DNA from: Staphylococcus ratti
GTDB lineage: Bacteria > Bacillota > Bacilli > Staphylococcales > Staphylococcaceae
Assembly: GCF_020883535.1 (NCBI RefSeq)
Contig: NZ_CP086654.1
Coordinates: 1,364,001-1,428,000 of the forward strand
DNA length: 64,000 bases
Direction: 5' to 3'
The position numbers were made by a program, and so were the translations under genes. Below, in pieces: positions 39,172-49,123 of this stretch. Every line of letters starts with the position of its first letter. Position 1 is the first letter of the stretch. Below the pieces are notes generated by a model, which did not search any database, had not been told where the DNA came from, and was given only the letters and a program-made list of their open reading frames with translations.

Positions 39172-39675
39172 TTATTTTTTAGATTTTTGATTTAAATCCG
39201 GTAAACGATTCCGCTTTTTTAACATTAATAACAAGATATAACTGAGCGTTGCTCCAATAAAACTTGAAAGCACAAATGTAGCCATAAGTGGCTTGATTAA
39301 TACACCGTCTAATCCAAGTACCCAGGCAAGTGGAAGACAAACTAAACTTCCGATAATGCCAGTCCCGATTACTTCACCGATAGATGCGACAAATAAATGT
39401 TTATTCACATAATAAAATAAACTTGCCAATAAAACACCAATCATACTTCCTGGGAAGGCAAAAGGTGTCCCTGTGCCTAATAACACTCGTATTAGGGAAG
39501 ATAAAAAAGCTTGTGCAAGTCCGAACCAAGGGCCGAGAATAACGACACTTAAAACATTCACAAAATGTTGCACTGGTGCAGCTTTAATTGGCCCAATAGG
39601 AATGACAATAACGGTGCTTAATATAACATTTACTGCAATAAATAATGCGGTTAAAGTGAGCTTTCTCGTATTCAT
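39172..39675 (-). CDS. thiW: ECF transporter S component ThiW
   Basis: Integral membrane substrate-binding subunit of an energy-coupling-factor transporter, probably for the thiazole moiety of thiamine. 167 aa with five to six helices. The N-terminal RKLTLTALFIAVNVILS helix, then PIGPIKAAPVQHFVNVL and the FPGSMIGVLLASL motif are typical of ThiW. GAGGAGTGAC lies before ATG 39675. The shared EcfAA'T subunits must be encoded elsewhere. No TPP riboswitch could be recognised upstream, which is unusual for thiamine genes. Confidence 0.85.
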   Translation of the reverse strand: MNTRKLTLTALFIAVNVILSTVIVIPIGPIKAAPVQHFVNVLSVVILGPWFGLAQAFLSSLIRVLLGTGTPFAFPGSMIGVLLASLFYYVNKHLFVASIGEVIGTGIIGSLVCLPLAWVLGLDGVLIKPLMATFVLSSFIGATLSYILLLMLKKRNRLPDLNQKSKK

Positions 39676-39797
39676 AGATGTCACTCCTCTTTTTGTTGTC
39701 ATGCGTCAAAATTTGGATAAACACAATAAGATGTTATAACGCTTCGCTAGTAAATACCTATTATCCGTTTCCCTAACGCACGTACATTCATCGTGTC

Positions 39798-40142
39798 CTA
39801 ACGTTCTTGCAATCTTGTTGCTAGCGTTTCAACAATCAGGTGTAACGTTTCGTTTGCTTCTTCTTGTGATTGACGAAACTGCGTCACGATTGGAAAAGCA
39901 TCAATTTCAGATTGAATACTTGCAATCTTTTCTTCTGAACGTTGATATGCGATTGGTTTATTATAACTTTGAAAATTGACAGAGTGCTTTTGATTTTGTT
40001 TTAAATCATCCATATACTGTGCAATTTGCGGATGCCGATGAATTTGAGCTTCTATTTGACGATAATTTCGGATCGCCTCTAAAGCTTGTATGTCATTACT
40101 CAATTGTGTTGCATGATGCAAAATCGCTTCTTTAGTAAACAT
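39798..40142 (-). CDS. ricA: RicA-like regulator (YmcA, YlbF/YmcA family)
   Basis: 114-aa helical protein of the YlbF/YmcA family. It is directly after miaB with a one-base overlap (TAATG), the same arrangement as ymcB-ymcA of Bacillus. In Bacillus, RicA with RicF and RicT affects mRNA maturation through RNase Y, whose gene rny lies at 49163-50722 here. Visible features are LSNDIQALEAIRNYRQIEAQI split by charged residues and VNFQSYNKP in the middle. The functional assignment rests on synteny and length. Confidence 0.8.
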   Translation of the reverse strand: MFTKEAILHHATQLSNDIQALEAIRNYRQIEAQIHRHPQIAQYMDDLKQNQKHSVNFQSYNKPIAYQRSEEKIASIQSEIDAFPIVTQFRQSQEEANETLHLIVETLATRLQER

Positions 40143-41689
40143 TAAGGTGTCACCAACGCGGGTTCACAAACGCTTACAAATTCACCATTCAATGAAAATT
40201 GTTTAGCTTCCACAATTTTAACCTCTACAATTTTACCAATCACTTCTTTAGGCGCACGGAAGTTTACAAGTTTATTTTTTTCAGTATAACCTGCTAAAAC
40301 TTCATCATCTTTTTTACTTGCACCTTCACACAATACTTTTACCGTTTGACCTTCATATTGTGCCAGTGCACGTGTTGAGTACTCGCCTACCAAACGATTT
40401 AATCGCTGAAGACGTTCTTTTTTAACTTCTGTCGGAACATTGTCTTTCATTTTCGCAGCCGGCGTACCGTCACGTTGTGAATACAAGTACGTGTAGGCAT
40501 GCTCAAAGCCGACTTCCTCATACAATGTCAATGTCTCAACAAATTGCGCTTCTGTTTCATTTGGATAACCCACAATAATATCTGTCGTCAATGCCACATC
40601 AGGAATCGCAGCTTTAATACGACGTACTAAATCTAAATAGCTTTCACGTGAATATTTACGTCCCATAATTTTAAGCACATCATTATTTCCTGATTGTACA
40701 GGTAAGTGAATATGTGGAACGATATTACCACCTTCCGCAATCACTTCAATCATACGATCCGTAAAGTCCCAAGGATGGCTTGTCGTGAAACGCACGCGTG
40801 GAATATCAATTTTTGATATATCTTCCAATAAATCGCCAAGACCATATTCTATGTCGTTTAAATCTTTTCCGTATGAGTTTACATTTTGACCTAACAATGT
40901 GATTTCTTGATAGCCTTGACGTGCAAGGTCACGCACTTCATCGATAATATCTTGCGGACGACGGCTACGCTCTTTCCCTCTTGTGAACGGCACGATACAA
41001 TATGTACAGAATTTATCACAGCCGTACATAATATTTACCCATGCTTTAATATGTCCCGCACGCACTTTAGGTAAGTTTTCAATCACATCTCCTTCTTTAG
41101 ACCACACTTCAACTACCATCGCTTTTGAAAGGTAAGCTTCTTCTAAAATTTGAGGGAGTCTGTGAATATTATGCGTACCAAAAATCATATCGACATTTTG
41201 GTAGGATTTTAAAATTTTATTTACGACAGATTCTTCTTGTGACATACAGCCACATACACCAATTAAACAATCTGGGCGCTCTTGTTTAATATGTTTTAAG
41301 TTACCAATTTCACCGAACACTTTATTTTCAGCGTTTTCACGAATGGCACATGTATTTAATAAAATCACATCTGCGACATTTACATCTTCCGTAGGTGTGT
41401 ACCCCAATGCTGTGAAAATCCCTGCCATCACTTCTGTGTCATGCGCATTCATTTGACAACCGTACGTTTTGATTAAAAATGTTCGGCCTTCCCCCATGCC
41501 TCGGTATTTTTCATCTATTTGAAAATCTCTATTGTATGCAACTTCTTCTTTCCCACGTTTTTTAGCCTCTTTTAAACTTGGCGGTTGATAAACATGTTCA
41601 AAGTATTTGCTATAATCTTTTTCTTTTTCATTACGGCGCGAAAGTACATCTAACGTGCCTGCTTTTCTTTGTTCTTCATTCACATGCAA
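40142..41689 (-). CDS. miaB: tRNA-2-methylthio-N6-dimethylallyladenosine synthase
   Basis: Radical-SAM methylthiotransferase acting on the product of MiaA in tRNA. 515 aa. The N-terminal UPF0004 domain has conserved Cys in TYGCQMN, NTCAIRE and GVCGCMSQ for one Fe-S cluster. The radical-SAM motif CDKFCTYC binds the second. A C-terminal TRAM domain ends the protein. The ~65-residue N-terminal extension before KTYGC is normal for Firmicute MiaB. Confidence 0.96.
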   Translation of the reverse strand: MHVNEEQRKAGTLDVLSRRNEKEKDYSKYFEHVYQPPSLKEAKKRGKEEVAYNRDFQIDEKYRGMGEGRTFLIKTYGCQMNAHDTEVMAGIFTALGYTPTEDVNVADVILLNTCAIRENAENKVFGEIGNLKHIKQERPDCLIGVCGCMSQEESVVNKILKSYQNVDMIFGTHNIHRLPQILEEAYLSKAMVVEVWSKEGDVIENLPKVRAGHIKAWVNIMYGCDKFCTYCIVPFTRGKERSRRPQDIIDEVRDLARQGYQEITLLGQNVNSYGKDLNDIEYGLGDLLEDISKIDIPRVRFTTSHPWDFTDRMIEVIAEGGNIVPHIHLPVQSGNNDVLKIMGRKYSRESYLDLVRRIKAAIPDVALTTDIIVGYPNETEAQFVETLTLYEEVGFEHAYTYLYSQRDGTPAAKMKDNVPTEVKKERLQRLNRLVGEYSTRALAQYEGQTVKVLCEGASKKDDEVLAGYTEKNKLVNFRAPKEVIGKIVEVKIVEAKQFSLNGEFVSVCEPALVTP

Positions 41690-41963
41690 AACCCTTTCTG
41701 CCCATATATCATTAGTACATTATATTAAAAATCGCGTAAAAGTGCAAAATGAAATTGAACATACACGAAGAACATAGTGGCTCCCTATTAAGGCCGTGTC
41801 AATACATGCTTTAGAAATTGAGAAAGTCAATCCGTATATTCCTCAAACACGTTTTTCTACAGTATATTCACGATTTGGCAAAACTTGAGAGGCAGTTTTA
41901 TATCTCATTCAATATCATTTAATTCTACGTGTTTCTATATCATCTTCGATTGCACAACATATT

Positions 41964-42263
41964 TTAAGTCGTTTCATCGTATTTTTCAGTCAATGTCGCC
42001 ATGCTAATCCCTTCGGGAACATGATAAAATTTGACCTGACTAATAATACTTTGTACTTCTAATTCCACCATACGTTCATTCATCTTTTGAATTAAAATTA
42101 GTAACTCACTCATATCTCCTTCGATTGTCGTTTCAAGTGGACCAACTCTATATTTTAATCCAGATTGTTCAATAACCGCGATTGCTTCGTCAACGAACGG
42201 AATTACATCTTTACCCTCAGGTGTTTTTGGGATGATTTGTATACTCATTAATGTATTAATCAT
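41964..42263 (-). CDS. MTH1187/YqgV-family thiamine-binding-like protein
   Basis: 99-aa ferredoxin-like-fold protein of the MTH1187 (DUF77) family. The start MINTLMSIQIIP, then VDEAIAVIEQSGLKYRVGP and LETTIEGDM are the family pattern. Members bind thiamine or its precursors in some bacteria. A longer frame begins at 42296, but AAAGGGG eight bases before ATG 42263 defines the start. It stands downstream of korAB, whose beta subunit uses TPP; a functional link is speculative. Confidence 0.82.
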   Translation of the reverse strand: MINTLMSIQIIPKTPEGKDVIPFVDEAIAVIEQSGLKYRVGPLETTIEGDMSELLILIQKMNERMVELEVQSIISQVKFYHVPEGISMATLTEKYDETT

Positions 42264-42340
42264 AGCTTTACCCCTTTCATTATTTAAAAATAACACTCAT
42301 TTTATTGTCCATGACTTAAAATGAGTGCTTATCCATCTAT

Positions 42341-43207
42341 TTATACGAATTGTTGCGTTAATGCTTCAAATTGTGCTTTGTCTAACTCTAAATTTTGATG
42401 TGCTAAAGGTTGATCATCTAATGTATCGATTTGAGATTCGTAGGACGGTGTCTCAGTATCTTGATAAACAATTCCTTTAAGTAAAGAATCATATTCCAAG
42501 ACAGTTTGAATCGCTTGTTGTTTATTAGATGTATCGTATTCTTCGATGTCATCAAGACTTGTTAAATGTTCTTTAAACCAATCATACGTATTAATTTTAT
42601 TGTAAGTGACACAAGGTGAAAAAACGTTGACGAATGAAAAACCGTCATGCTTAATAGCATCTTCAATCATTTTCGTCAGCCCTTTAATATCGTTCGAAAA
42701 GCCCTGTGCAACAAATGTTGCTCCTGATGATAAAGCAAGCTCAAGCGGTGCGACATTTTGTTCGATATTACCTTTTGGTGTTGTTTTAGTCACAAAACCT
42801 GGCGCAGAAGAAGGTGACGTTTGTCCTTTAGTAAGTCCGTAAATTTGGTTATCCATAACGATATAGGTCATATTCATATTGCGACGAAGTGCATGAATAG
42901 TATGTCCCATACCGATAGCATAACCATCTCCGTCACCACCAGAAGCTATAACCGTTAAGTCTTTATTAGCCATTTTAACGCCTTGGGCTAACGGTAAAGC
43001 ACGACCATGAATGGAATGGACGCCGTATGAATTCACATAACCAGATAAACGTCCTGAACAACCGATGCCTGTAATGAGTGCAACTTCTTCTGGTTCTAAA
43101 CCTACATTAGCAGCAGCCTTTTGAATCGCAGCTTGGACAGAGAAGTCCCCACATCCTGGGCACCAATTCGGTTTTACACTATTTCTAAAATCTTTAAAAG
43201 TTGCCAA
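42341..43207 (-). CDS. korB: 2-oxoacid:ferredoxin oxidoreductase, beta subunit
   Basis: TPP-binding subunit of a 2-oxoglutarate (or pyruvate) ferredoxin oxidoreductase. 288 aa. PNWCPGCGDF carries two Cys of the Fe-S site. The TPP/Mg motif is GDGDGYAIGMGH...NMTYIVMDN and continues into QIYGLTKGQ. Its ATG directly follows the korA stop. This two-gene type is common in staphylococci, and the 2-oxoglutarate preference is from known relatives. Confidence 0.93.
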   Translation of the reverse strand: MATFKDFRNSVKPNWCPGCGDFSVQAAIQKAAANVGLEPEEVALITGIGCSGRLSGYVNSYGVHSIHGRALPLAQGVKMANKDLTVIASGGDGDGYAIGMGHTIHALRRNMNMTYIVMDNQIYGLTKGQTSPSSAPGFVTKTTPKGNIEQNVAPLELALSSGATFVAQGFSNDIKGLTKMIEDAIKHDGFSFVNVFSPCVTYNKINTYDWFKEHLTSLDDIEEYDTSNKQQAIQTVLEYDSLLKGIVYQDTETPSYESQIDTLDDQPLAHQNLELDKAQFEALTQQFV

Positions 43208-44968
43208 TTAAACTCGCTCCTTTAATTGATTCACTATTTCTAAACCTTTTTCTTCAATTTCTTTCGGTAAAAATGGCGTGCCATCATATTTTGTTTGGTT
43301 TACTAATTTATTACCTAATTGAACGTTCATTTTAATAATATTCGCAAGTTGCCCTTGATAGTTATGTTCCACAACTACGACTTTTTGCGCTTTATCAACT
43401 GCCTTTTGTACTGCTTCAGTTGGGAATGGATGCAATTGACGTAATTGAAGATGTGCGGCTGTATGTCCCGCTTCTTGAATTCGTTTAACTCCTTCTTGAA
43501 TCGCACCTTTTGTAGAAATAAATCCAAGGTATAAAATATCGATCTCTTCAGAATCTACCTCACCTTCTACCGGCGCGTTAATCAGTAAGTGATCTGTTTT
43601 ACGCATGCGTTTATCCATTTGATTTTGACGATTGATTGCTGATTCACTTGGTTTCCCTTCGTCATTATGCTCTACGCCAGTTACATGATGTATGCCACCT
43701 TTCACACCCGGAATAGGTCTTGGTGAAACGCCGGATTCTGTTAAAGCGTAGCGTTTAAAATACGCTTTATCATCTGCATCACGTTCAATGGCTTCGGTAA
43801 TAAGATCTCCACGACGTATTTCAACACGTTGATAGTCTAAATGAGGTACCGTTTGTTTTCCTAAAGATAATTGTAAGTCACTAAGTAAAATGACTGGGCA
43901 CTGATATTCTTCGGCTAAATTAAAGGCCTCTACTGTTAAATAAAAGGCATCTTCTGCGTCTGTCGGTGCAAGAACGATTTTCGGAATATCTCCGTGTGTC
44001 CCATAAATCATTTGCATTAAATCCGATTGTTCTTGTTTTGTAGGAAGTCCTGTTGAAGGACCACCACGTTGTGTGTTCACAATAACAAGTGGCGTTTCTG
44101 TCATACCAGATAAGCCTATCGCTTCCATCATCAATGATAAACCAGGGCCAGCTGATGCCGTAAACGCACGCACTCCTGCATAATTGGCACCAATTGCCAT
44201 CGTCGCAGCTGCAATTTCATCTTCCGTTTGAATGACAGTTCCTTTTACTTTTGGTAAATGGTCTATCATATATTCCATAATTTCAGATGCCGGTGTAATA
44301 GGATAAGCCGCCATAAAACGTGAGCCTCCAGTAATCGCACCTAAACCTATTGCATCATTTCCAATCATATAAAGATGTGGTGTTCCACTACCTTCTTCAA
44401 GTATAAAGTCCCCTTCAATTTGGCTAAGCTGTTCCGACATCATATGGTAACCTTTATTTAATGCATCAATATTTAAATGAACGACTTTTTCACCTTTTTT
44501 CTCAAACATATTTTGAATAAGAGATTCAAAAGTTGTCGTTTCTAATTGCATTAATGCTGCTGTTGCACCTATTGCAACCATGTTTTTCATTAAAGGTGTC
44601 CCAAGTTCTTTTGCTATTTCTGTAAAAGGCAACACGATAAGTTGTGCTTTACAGTCTTCTGGCTTTTCAGGCTTTGCCTTACTATCAGCTAAAATCACAC
44701 TGTCTTCACGCATTTCATGATGATTTAAAACGATGGTTTCTTGGTCAAATGCTACTAAAACATCTAAATCATCGCTAATCGCATGTACAGGTGTAGTAGA
44801 GACACGAATTTTATTATTAGTATGGCCACCTTTAATTCGGCTAGAAAAGTGACGGTAACCATATAAATAGTAACCTTTGCGGTTCATAGCTGTAGCGAAG
44901 ATTTCACCTGTCGATTCAATCCCTTCGCCTTGTTGGCCGCCGACTTTCCATGATACTTGTGATTTCAT
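43208..44968 (-). CDS. korA: 2-oxoacid:ferredoxin oxidoreductase, fused gamma-alpha subunit
   Basis: 586 aa, made of an N-terminal gamma domain (KVGGQQGEGIEST, about residues 1-180) fused to an alpha domain (from about 195, GNDAIGLGAITGG) with the YPITPASEIMEY and TSAGPGLSLMMEA-type motifs. With KorB it decarboxylates a 2-oxoacid to acyl-CoA and reduces ferredoxin. TAGGAGG precedes the ATG. It is first gene of the korAB pair, and its upstream neighbour ymdB is separated by a terminator. Confidence 0.93.
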   Translation of the reverse strand: MKSQVSWKVGGQQGEGIESTGEIFATAMNRKGYYLYGYRHFSSRIKGGHTNNKIRVSTTPVHAISDDLDVLVAFDQETIVLNHHEMREDSVILADSKAKPEKPEDCKAQLIVLPFTEIAKELGTPLMKNMVAIGATAALMQLETTTFESLIQNMFEKKGEKVVHLNIDALNKGYHMMSEQLSQIEGDFILEEGSGTPHLYMIGNDAIGLGAITGGSRFMAAYPITPASEIMEYMIDHLPKVKGTVIQTEDEIAAATMAIGANYAGVRAFTASAGPGLSLMMEAIGLSGMTETPLVIVNTQRGGPSTGLPTKQEQSDLMQMIYGTHGDIPKIVLAPTDAEDAFYLTVEAFNLAEEYQCPVILLSDLQLSLGKQTVPHLDYQRVEIRRGDLITEAIERDADDKAYFKRYALTESGVSPRPIPGVKGGIHHVTGVEHNDEGKPSESAINRQNQMDKRMRKTDHLLINAPVEGEVDSEEIDILYLGFISTKGAIQEGVKRIQEAGHTAAHLQLRQLHPFPTEAVQKAVDKAQKVVVVEHNYQGQLANIIKMNVQLGNKLVNQTKYDGTPFLPKEIEEKGLEIVNQLKERV

Positions 44969-45017
44969 TTGAATGAGCCTCCTACACGTTTAAATTCATT
45001 TTATATCATATCAAAAT

Positions 45018-45055
45018 AACCCACGATTTTCTTCTAGAAATCGTGGGTTTTATTA
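45018..45055 (-). terminator. Terminator after ymdB
   Basis: AACCCACGATTTTC pairs with GAAATCGTGGGTT around a five-base loop, next to TTTATT. Confidence 0.83.
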
Positions 45056-45079
45056 AAATTCATACTAATGGACGATAGT

Positions 45080-45871
45080 TTAACTGAAAGGGTGATCTTC
45101 ATTGATTAAAATTCTAGAAATAGCTTTAGCTGTCCCGTCTTGCTTTAAATCTATGACAACACCTGATAAAACACTACGCCCTTCATCTGGTACAACGTGA
45201 CGTTGTGGCAAACTCGTAAGGAATCGCGTAATCACTTCATCTTTATTGATTCCTAAAATACCGTCATAATAGCCTGTCATACCAACATCTGTAATGTATG
45301 CTGTATGGTTTGGTAATATCCGTTCATCTGACGTTTGAATGTGCGTATGTGTCCCAACAACAGCACTAACACGTCCGTCTAAATACCATCCCATAGCATA
45401 TTTTTCTGAAGTCGTTTCAGCGTGGAAATCTACAAATATATAATCTGTTTCTTTCTTCGCTTCATCGATTAAACGGTCAGCTGTTTTAAACGGATCATCC
45501 GTTACCGGCATAAAACTGCGTCCTTGCAAATTCATAATGGCGAGTTTTTTTTCATTAATATTAATAATTCTCATTCCTACACCAGGCGCTTCATTCGGAA
45601 AATTAGCTGGCCTTACTAAACGTGTCGCATCGTCTATAAAATCGTATATTTCACGCTGACCATAGGTATGGTTACCCATCGTCATAAAATCTACGCCTTG
45701 GCGCAGTAATTGCTTGTATAATTTTTCAGTTAAGCCTTTACCATGTGCAGCATTTTCTGCATTTACAATTGTGACCGTTGGACGATAGTGTTGTTTTAAT
45801 TTCGGCAACATCTCTTCAATCGCCTGACGTCCAACCTTACCTACAATATCTCCAATAAATAATATTCTCAT
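45080..45871 (-). CDS. ymdB: YmdB-family metallophosphoesterase
   Basis: 263-aa calcineurin-like phosphodiesterase (TIGR00282 family). Metal-binding motifs in order: GDIVGK, NAENAAHG, MGNHTY, VDFHAETTSEK and GTHTHIQTSD. In Bacillus the protein has cyclic-nucleotide phosphodiesterase activity and influences biofilm and motility choices. Its usual upstream partner rny is displaced here by cadCA and a small gene, 3.3 kb away. Confidence 0.93.
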   Translation of the reverse strand: MRILFIGDIVGKVGRQAIEEMLPKLKQHYRPTVTIVNAENAAHGKGLTEKLYKQLLRQGVDFMTMGNHTYGQREIYDFIDDATRLVRPANFPNEAPGVGMRIININEKKLAIMNLQGRSFMPVTDDPFKTADRLIDEAKKETDYIFVDFHAETTSEKYAMGWYLDGRVSAVVGTHTHIQTSDERILPNHTAYITDVGMTGYYDGILGINKDEVITRFLTSLPQRHVVPDEGRSVLSGVVIDLKQDGTAKAISRILINEDHPFS

Positions 45872-46106
45872 TCAAATAGTATCCTCTCTAATAAGAAGGT
45901 TCGCATGAAAGTTTTAAAAATGAAACAAACACTAATAAGATTTCTCATCTCTATACTTAGAAAGTTAATGCTTCATTATAGGTCATTTTATACTCAACCT
46001 ATTTTTTCAGAGATAATCATTTTAAAACTTTAGACAAAACTTCATATATACTATTTTATTGTAACGGGTTCAATAGTCATGTCAATATGTTTCATTTTCA
46101 ATTTAT

Positions 46107-48257
46107 TTACTCGGCTTTAACATAAAGCAGACGTAACGCATTAAGCCCTACGAGCAAAGTTGCGCCCATATCTGAAAAAATCGCAATCCATAACGTGAGC
46201 CACCCTGGAATCACTAACAATAATGCAGTAACCTTTAAACCTATCGCAATGAGAATATTCATTTTTATTATGCGCATCGTACGACGACTCAATTGAAAAG
46301 TGTACGGAATTTTAGTAATATCATCACTCAAAACAGCAATATCAGCAGTTTCTATAGCTGTATCAGTACTTGCTGCTCCCATTGAAATACCTACTGTAGC
46401 ATTAGCTAATGCTGGCGCATCGTTCACTCCATCTCCTACCATAGCCACGTGGGAATATTTCTTTTGTAATGTAGCAATTCGTGTCATTTTATTTTCTGGC
46501 AATTGTTGTGCTTTAAAATGTGTCACGCCTACTTCGTTAGCGATACTTTTCGCCGTTTGCGGATTATCTCCCGTCAACATTTCTATATGTTTTAAGCCCA
46601 TTTTCATTAATTGGCGACAACTCCATTTGGATTTTGCTCTTACTCGATCTCTAAGTGCAATTAACAGCACAATACTATCATTTCTTGATACTAAAATGAC
46701 CGTATTTCCTTGCATTTCTAATTGGCTTACAGTTTCCTGCCAAATTGGTTGCGCTGATAAATTAAAACGTTGTGGTTTACCAATCATATAAGCATTGTTT
46801 TGAATCGTAGCAGTCACACCTTCTCCTGTTTGAGACTGAAATGACTTAACCTTACCTTCAAACACAACGGCGTTAGATTGAAGATAAGCAACAATCGCAC
46901 GTGCGATAGGATGATTAGACATTTTTTCAATAGCCCCTACATGGCTGAGAAGTTCGGCATCCTCTTGACTACTTTGAGCCCATTCCAAATGCGTTACTTC
47001 AGGTTCACCTCGTGTCAATGTACCCGTTTTATCAAATGCAACAGCTTGTACACGGCTTAATTGTTCTAAATGTATGCCACCTTTAACGAGTACGCCATGT
47101 CTTGCAGCATTACTAATACTTGAAATAATCGCAATAGGCGTTGCAATCACTAGCGCACACGGACAACCAATAACTAAAACAGACAATCCTTGATAAAACC
47201 AAGTATAGCTGTCTCCATAACCTAATAACGGTGGTAATACTGCAACACTTAAAGCGATAAGCATAATCATTGGTGTATAGTATCTAGCAAATTTTTCAAT
47301 TAATGCTTGCGCTGGTGCTTGATTCACTTGTGCTCTTTCTACGAGTTCAATCATTTTTGATAACGTCGTTTCAGACGCTATTTTTGTGACACGTACTTCT
47401 AAAACACTATTTTCATTTAAAGTTCCTGCAAATACATCATCACCTATAGTCTTGTCTACAGGCACAGATTCCCCTGTAATCGCTGATTGGTTAATACTTG
47501 ATGAACCATTGCTGATTACACCGTCCAAAGGGATTTTTTGTCCAGGTTTAATATACAAAATGTCGCCTACTTGCACTTCTTCGACCTTAACTTTTTCAAT
47601 TTCATTTCCTTTAAATCGATATGCGACATCAGGGGCAATAGCGACCAATGCCTCCATAGATTGTCTCGCTTTATTCATCGTGAAACTTTCAAGCGCTTCA
47701 CTTAAAGCAAACAAAATAACAACAACGGCTACTTCTCCCCATTCACCAATGATGGCACCCCCAATAACTGCAATCGTCATCAATGTATGCATATCAAATT
47801 CTAACTGAAATAAATTTTTAAGTCCCTGTTTTAATAAAGACATCCCACTAATCAATATTGAAGCTGCAAATAAAGTAATCGTAATAAACTGATGCTCTCC
47901 AGTAGTAAATCGGGCAATATAACCTAAAATGACAAGTAAAGTTGCAAAGCATATCGCATAATGTTCATCATAAAATGCAATCGCTTTTTCTTTCCAACTT
48001 TGAGGATCAGATCGCCCCTCATCAGTGTTAACTGTTGGTTGAACAGCTTTTTTCTTAGGTGCTATCACAGTTAAATTTTCAAAAGCACCCGCTTTTTCTA
48101 ATTCATCAATCGTTGGATGCCCTGTCACGTATATTTTAGAAGCGCCAAAATTCACTTTCGCTGTTTCAATTGAATCCAATTGATTGAGTTTACGTTCAAA
48201 TTTACTTGCACAATGTGCACAAGATAATCCTTTAACCTCATATGTTTGTTGTTTCAT
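46107..48257 (-). CDS. cadA: Cadmium/zinc-translocating P-type ATPase
   Basis: P1B-type ATPase exporting Cd/Zn/Pb, 716 aa. The N-terminal metal-binding domain has GLSCAHC (Cys 13 and 16). The transmembrane metal site is GCPCALV (about residue 362). The phosphorylated Asp is in DKTGTLT (about 408). TGES, GDNPQTA and GDGVNDAPAL motifs are intact. A longer frame from TTG 48284 lacks a ribosome site, so ATG 48257 inside the 3' end of cadC is the likely start. It is cotranscribed with cadC under two CadC-type operators. Confidence 0.93.
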   Translation of the reverse strand: MKQQTYEVKGLSCAHCASKFERKLNQLDSIETAKVNFGASKIYVTGHPTIDELEKAGAFENLTVIAPKKKAVQPTVNTDEGRSDPQSWKEKAIAFYDEHYAICFATLLVILGYIARFTTGEHQFITITLFAASILISGMSLLKQGLKNLFQLEFDMHTLMTIAVIGGAIIGEWGEVAVVVILFALSEALESFTMNKARQSMEALVAIAPDVAYRFKGNEIEKVKVEEVQVGDILYIKPGQKIPLDGVISNGSSSINQSAITGESVPVDKTIGDDVFAGTLNENSVLEVRVTKIASETTLSKMIELVERAQVNQAPAQALIEKFARYYTPMIMLIALSVAVLPPLLGYGDSYTWFYQGLSVLVIGCPCALVIATPIAIISSISNAARHGVLVKGGIHLEQLSRVQAVAFDKTGTLTRGEPEVTHLEWAQSSQEDAELLSHVGAIEKMSNHPIARAIVAYLQSNAVVFEGKVKSFQSQTGEGVTATIQNNAYMIGKPQRFNLSAQPIWQETVSQLEMQGNTVILVSRNDSIVLLIALRDRVRAKSKWSCRQLMKMGLKHIEMLTGDNPQTAKSIANEVGVTHFKAQQLPENKMTRIATLQKKYSHVAMVGDGVNDAPALANATVGISMGAASTDTAIETADIAVLSDDITKIPYTFQLSRRTMRIIKMNILIAIGLKVTALLLVIPGWLTLWIAIFSDMGATLLVGLNALRLLYVKAE

Positions 48258-48621
48258 CTGGGTACACTTCTTTCTTATGTTCAATAGAAACGAGCATAAT
48301 TTGCCTTATATGTTCATCAAAAATCCGGTAAAAAGCACGCTTACCATCTTTGCGATACGTTACTACACCGTTGTTATATAAGACGCGTAAATGGTGTGAT
48401 GCATTGGCTATCGTAATATTTAATAATGTCGCAATATCACAAACACATAGTTCTTCATGTACACATAATGCGTAAGTCATCTTCGCACGATTTAAATCTG
48501 CAATACTTTTGAACATTTGACTTACCTCTTTAATAGGTACTTGATTAATCGCATCTTGTGCTTCAACAACTCTTGCTTCATCGATGGACCATAATTCACA
48601 TGTTGGAATATCTTTAACCAT
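48238..48621 (-). CDS. cadC: Cadmium-responsive ArsR-family repressor
   Basis: 127-aa winged-helix metal sensor. The metal-sensing cysteines of CadC are visible: one near the N-terminus (TCELW) and ELCVCD in the middle. The recognition helix is ANASHHLRVLYNNGVV and the wing follows in YRKDGKRAFYRI. AGAGGTGGG precedes ATG 48621. The gene overlaps cadA by 20 bases. It represses its own promoter until Cd, Pb or Zn binds. Confidence 0.93.
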   Translation of the reverse strand: MVKDIPTCELWSIDEARVVEAQDAINQVPIKEVSQMFKSIADLNRAKMTYALCVHEELCVCDIATLLNITIANASHHLRVLYNNGVVTYRKDGKRAFYRIFDEHIRQIMLVSIEHKKEVYPDETTNI

Positions 48622-48634
48622 CTTTCCCACCTCT

Positions 48635-48656
48635 TATTCAAGTGTATATTTGAATA
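48635..48656. promoter_or_regulatory. CadC operator 1
   Basis: TATTCAA-gtgtata-TTTGAATA, an inverted repeat covering the expected transcription start, just before the cadC ribosome site. Confidence 0.72.
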
Positions 48657-48657
48657 T

Positions 48658-48686
48658 AGTATAGCCGATTTATATTATTCATTCAA
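48658..48686 (-). promoter_or_regulatory. cadCA promoter
   Basis: Minus strand TTGAAT (48681-48686), 17 bases, TATACT (48658-48663). Confidence 0.78.
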
Positions 48687-48700
48687 GTGAATGTTTGAAT
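48681..48700. promoter_or_regulatory. CadC operator 2
   Basis: ATTCAA-gtgaatgt-TTGAAT, the same half-sites as operator 1, overlapping the -35 box. Confidence 0.68.
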
Positions 48701-48862
48701 ATAAAATTTTGATTGAATTCATGTGAATCGGGTAAAAACGTATTGGAAGGCTAATGGAGTTTAAACATCCTTTGGAAAACAGAGTAACATTGTCTCCCAA
48801 ATGGATTGTAATTTAATATTCCAAGCTTTTACTTGAAAATTATAGGAGTTGTAAAATAATTT

Positions 48863-49081
48863 ATGTCAATCTCTATTGATCCAGAAAAATTTGCAGAACT
48901 CGTAGTAGGGGCTAATCCATCCAAAAAAGAAAACCCTGAAGAAATTGCGAAAGAAAGTATTGAATTGTATATTTACGCTTATCGTTTAGCAGAAAAATAT
49001 ACTAACATTTCTTCAAGTTGTTATGATACGGCAGGCGCTTTAAAAGAATTACATGAAACCGAATTAAAATTAAGTCATTAG
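48863..49081 (+). CDS. Small hypothetical protein, 72 aa
   Basis: Soluble acidic-helical protein, not recognised. The sequence opens with SISIDPEKFAELVVG and continues with a predicted helix rich in Glu, Ala and Tyr (EEIAKESIELYIYAYRLAEKY), separated here by reading only. The region has codon-like composition. AGGAGTTG lies somewhat far (about 14 bases) before the ATG. It ends before a strong terminator shared with rny on the other strand. It is divergent from cadC. Function unknown. Confidence 0.6.
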   Translation: MSISIDPEKFAELVVGANPSKKENPEEIAKESIELYIYAYRLAEKYTNISSSCYDTAGALKELHETELKLSH

Positions 49082-49123
49082 TAATATATTTTATTTACAC
49101 TTTTTGAGGTGTTTATTGTATGC

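Noticed and set aside
39676..39797. TPP riboswitch upstream of thiW
   Set aside because: A GTTAGGGAAACGGATAAT string superficially recalls the thi box, but the order and the CTGAGA partner are missing.
41700..41963. Short open frame near 41776-41888 after miaB
   Set aside because: About 36 codons between stops, with no start, ribosome site or recognisable family. Treated as plain intergenic DNA.
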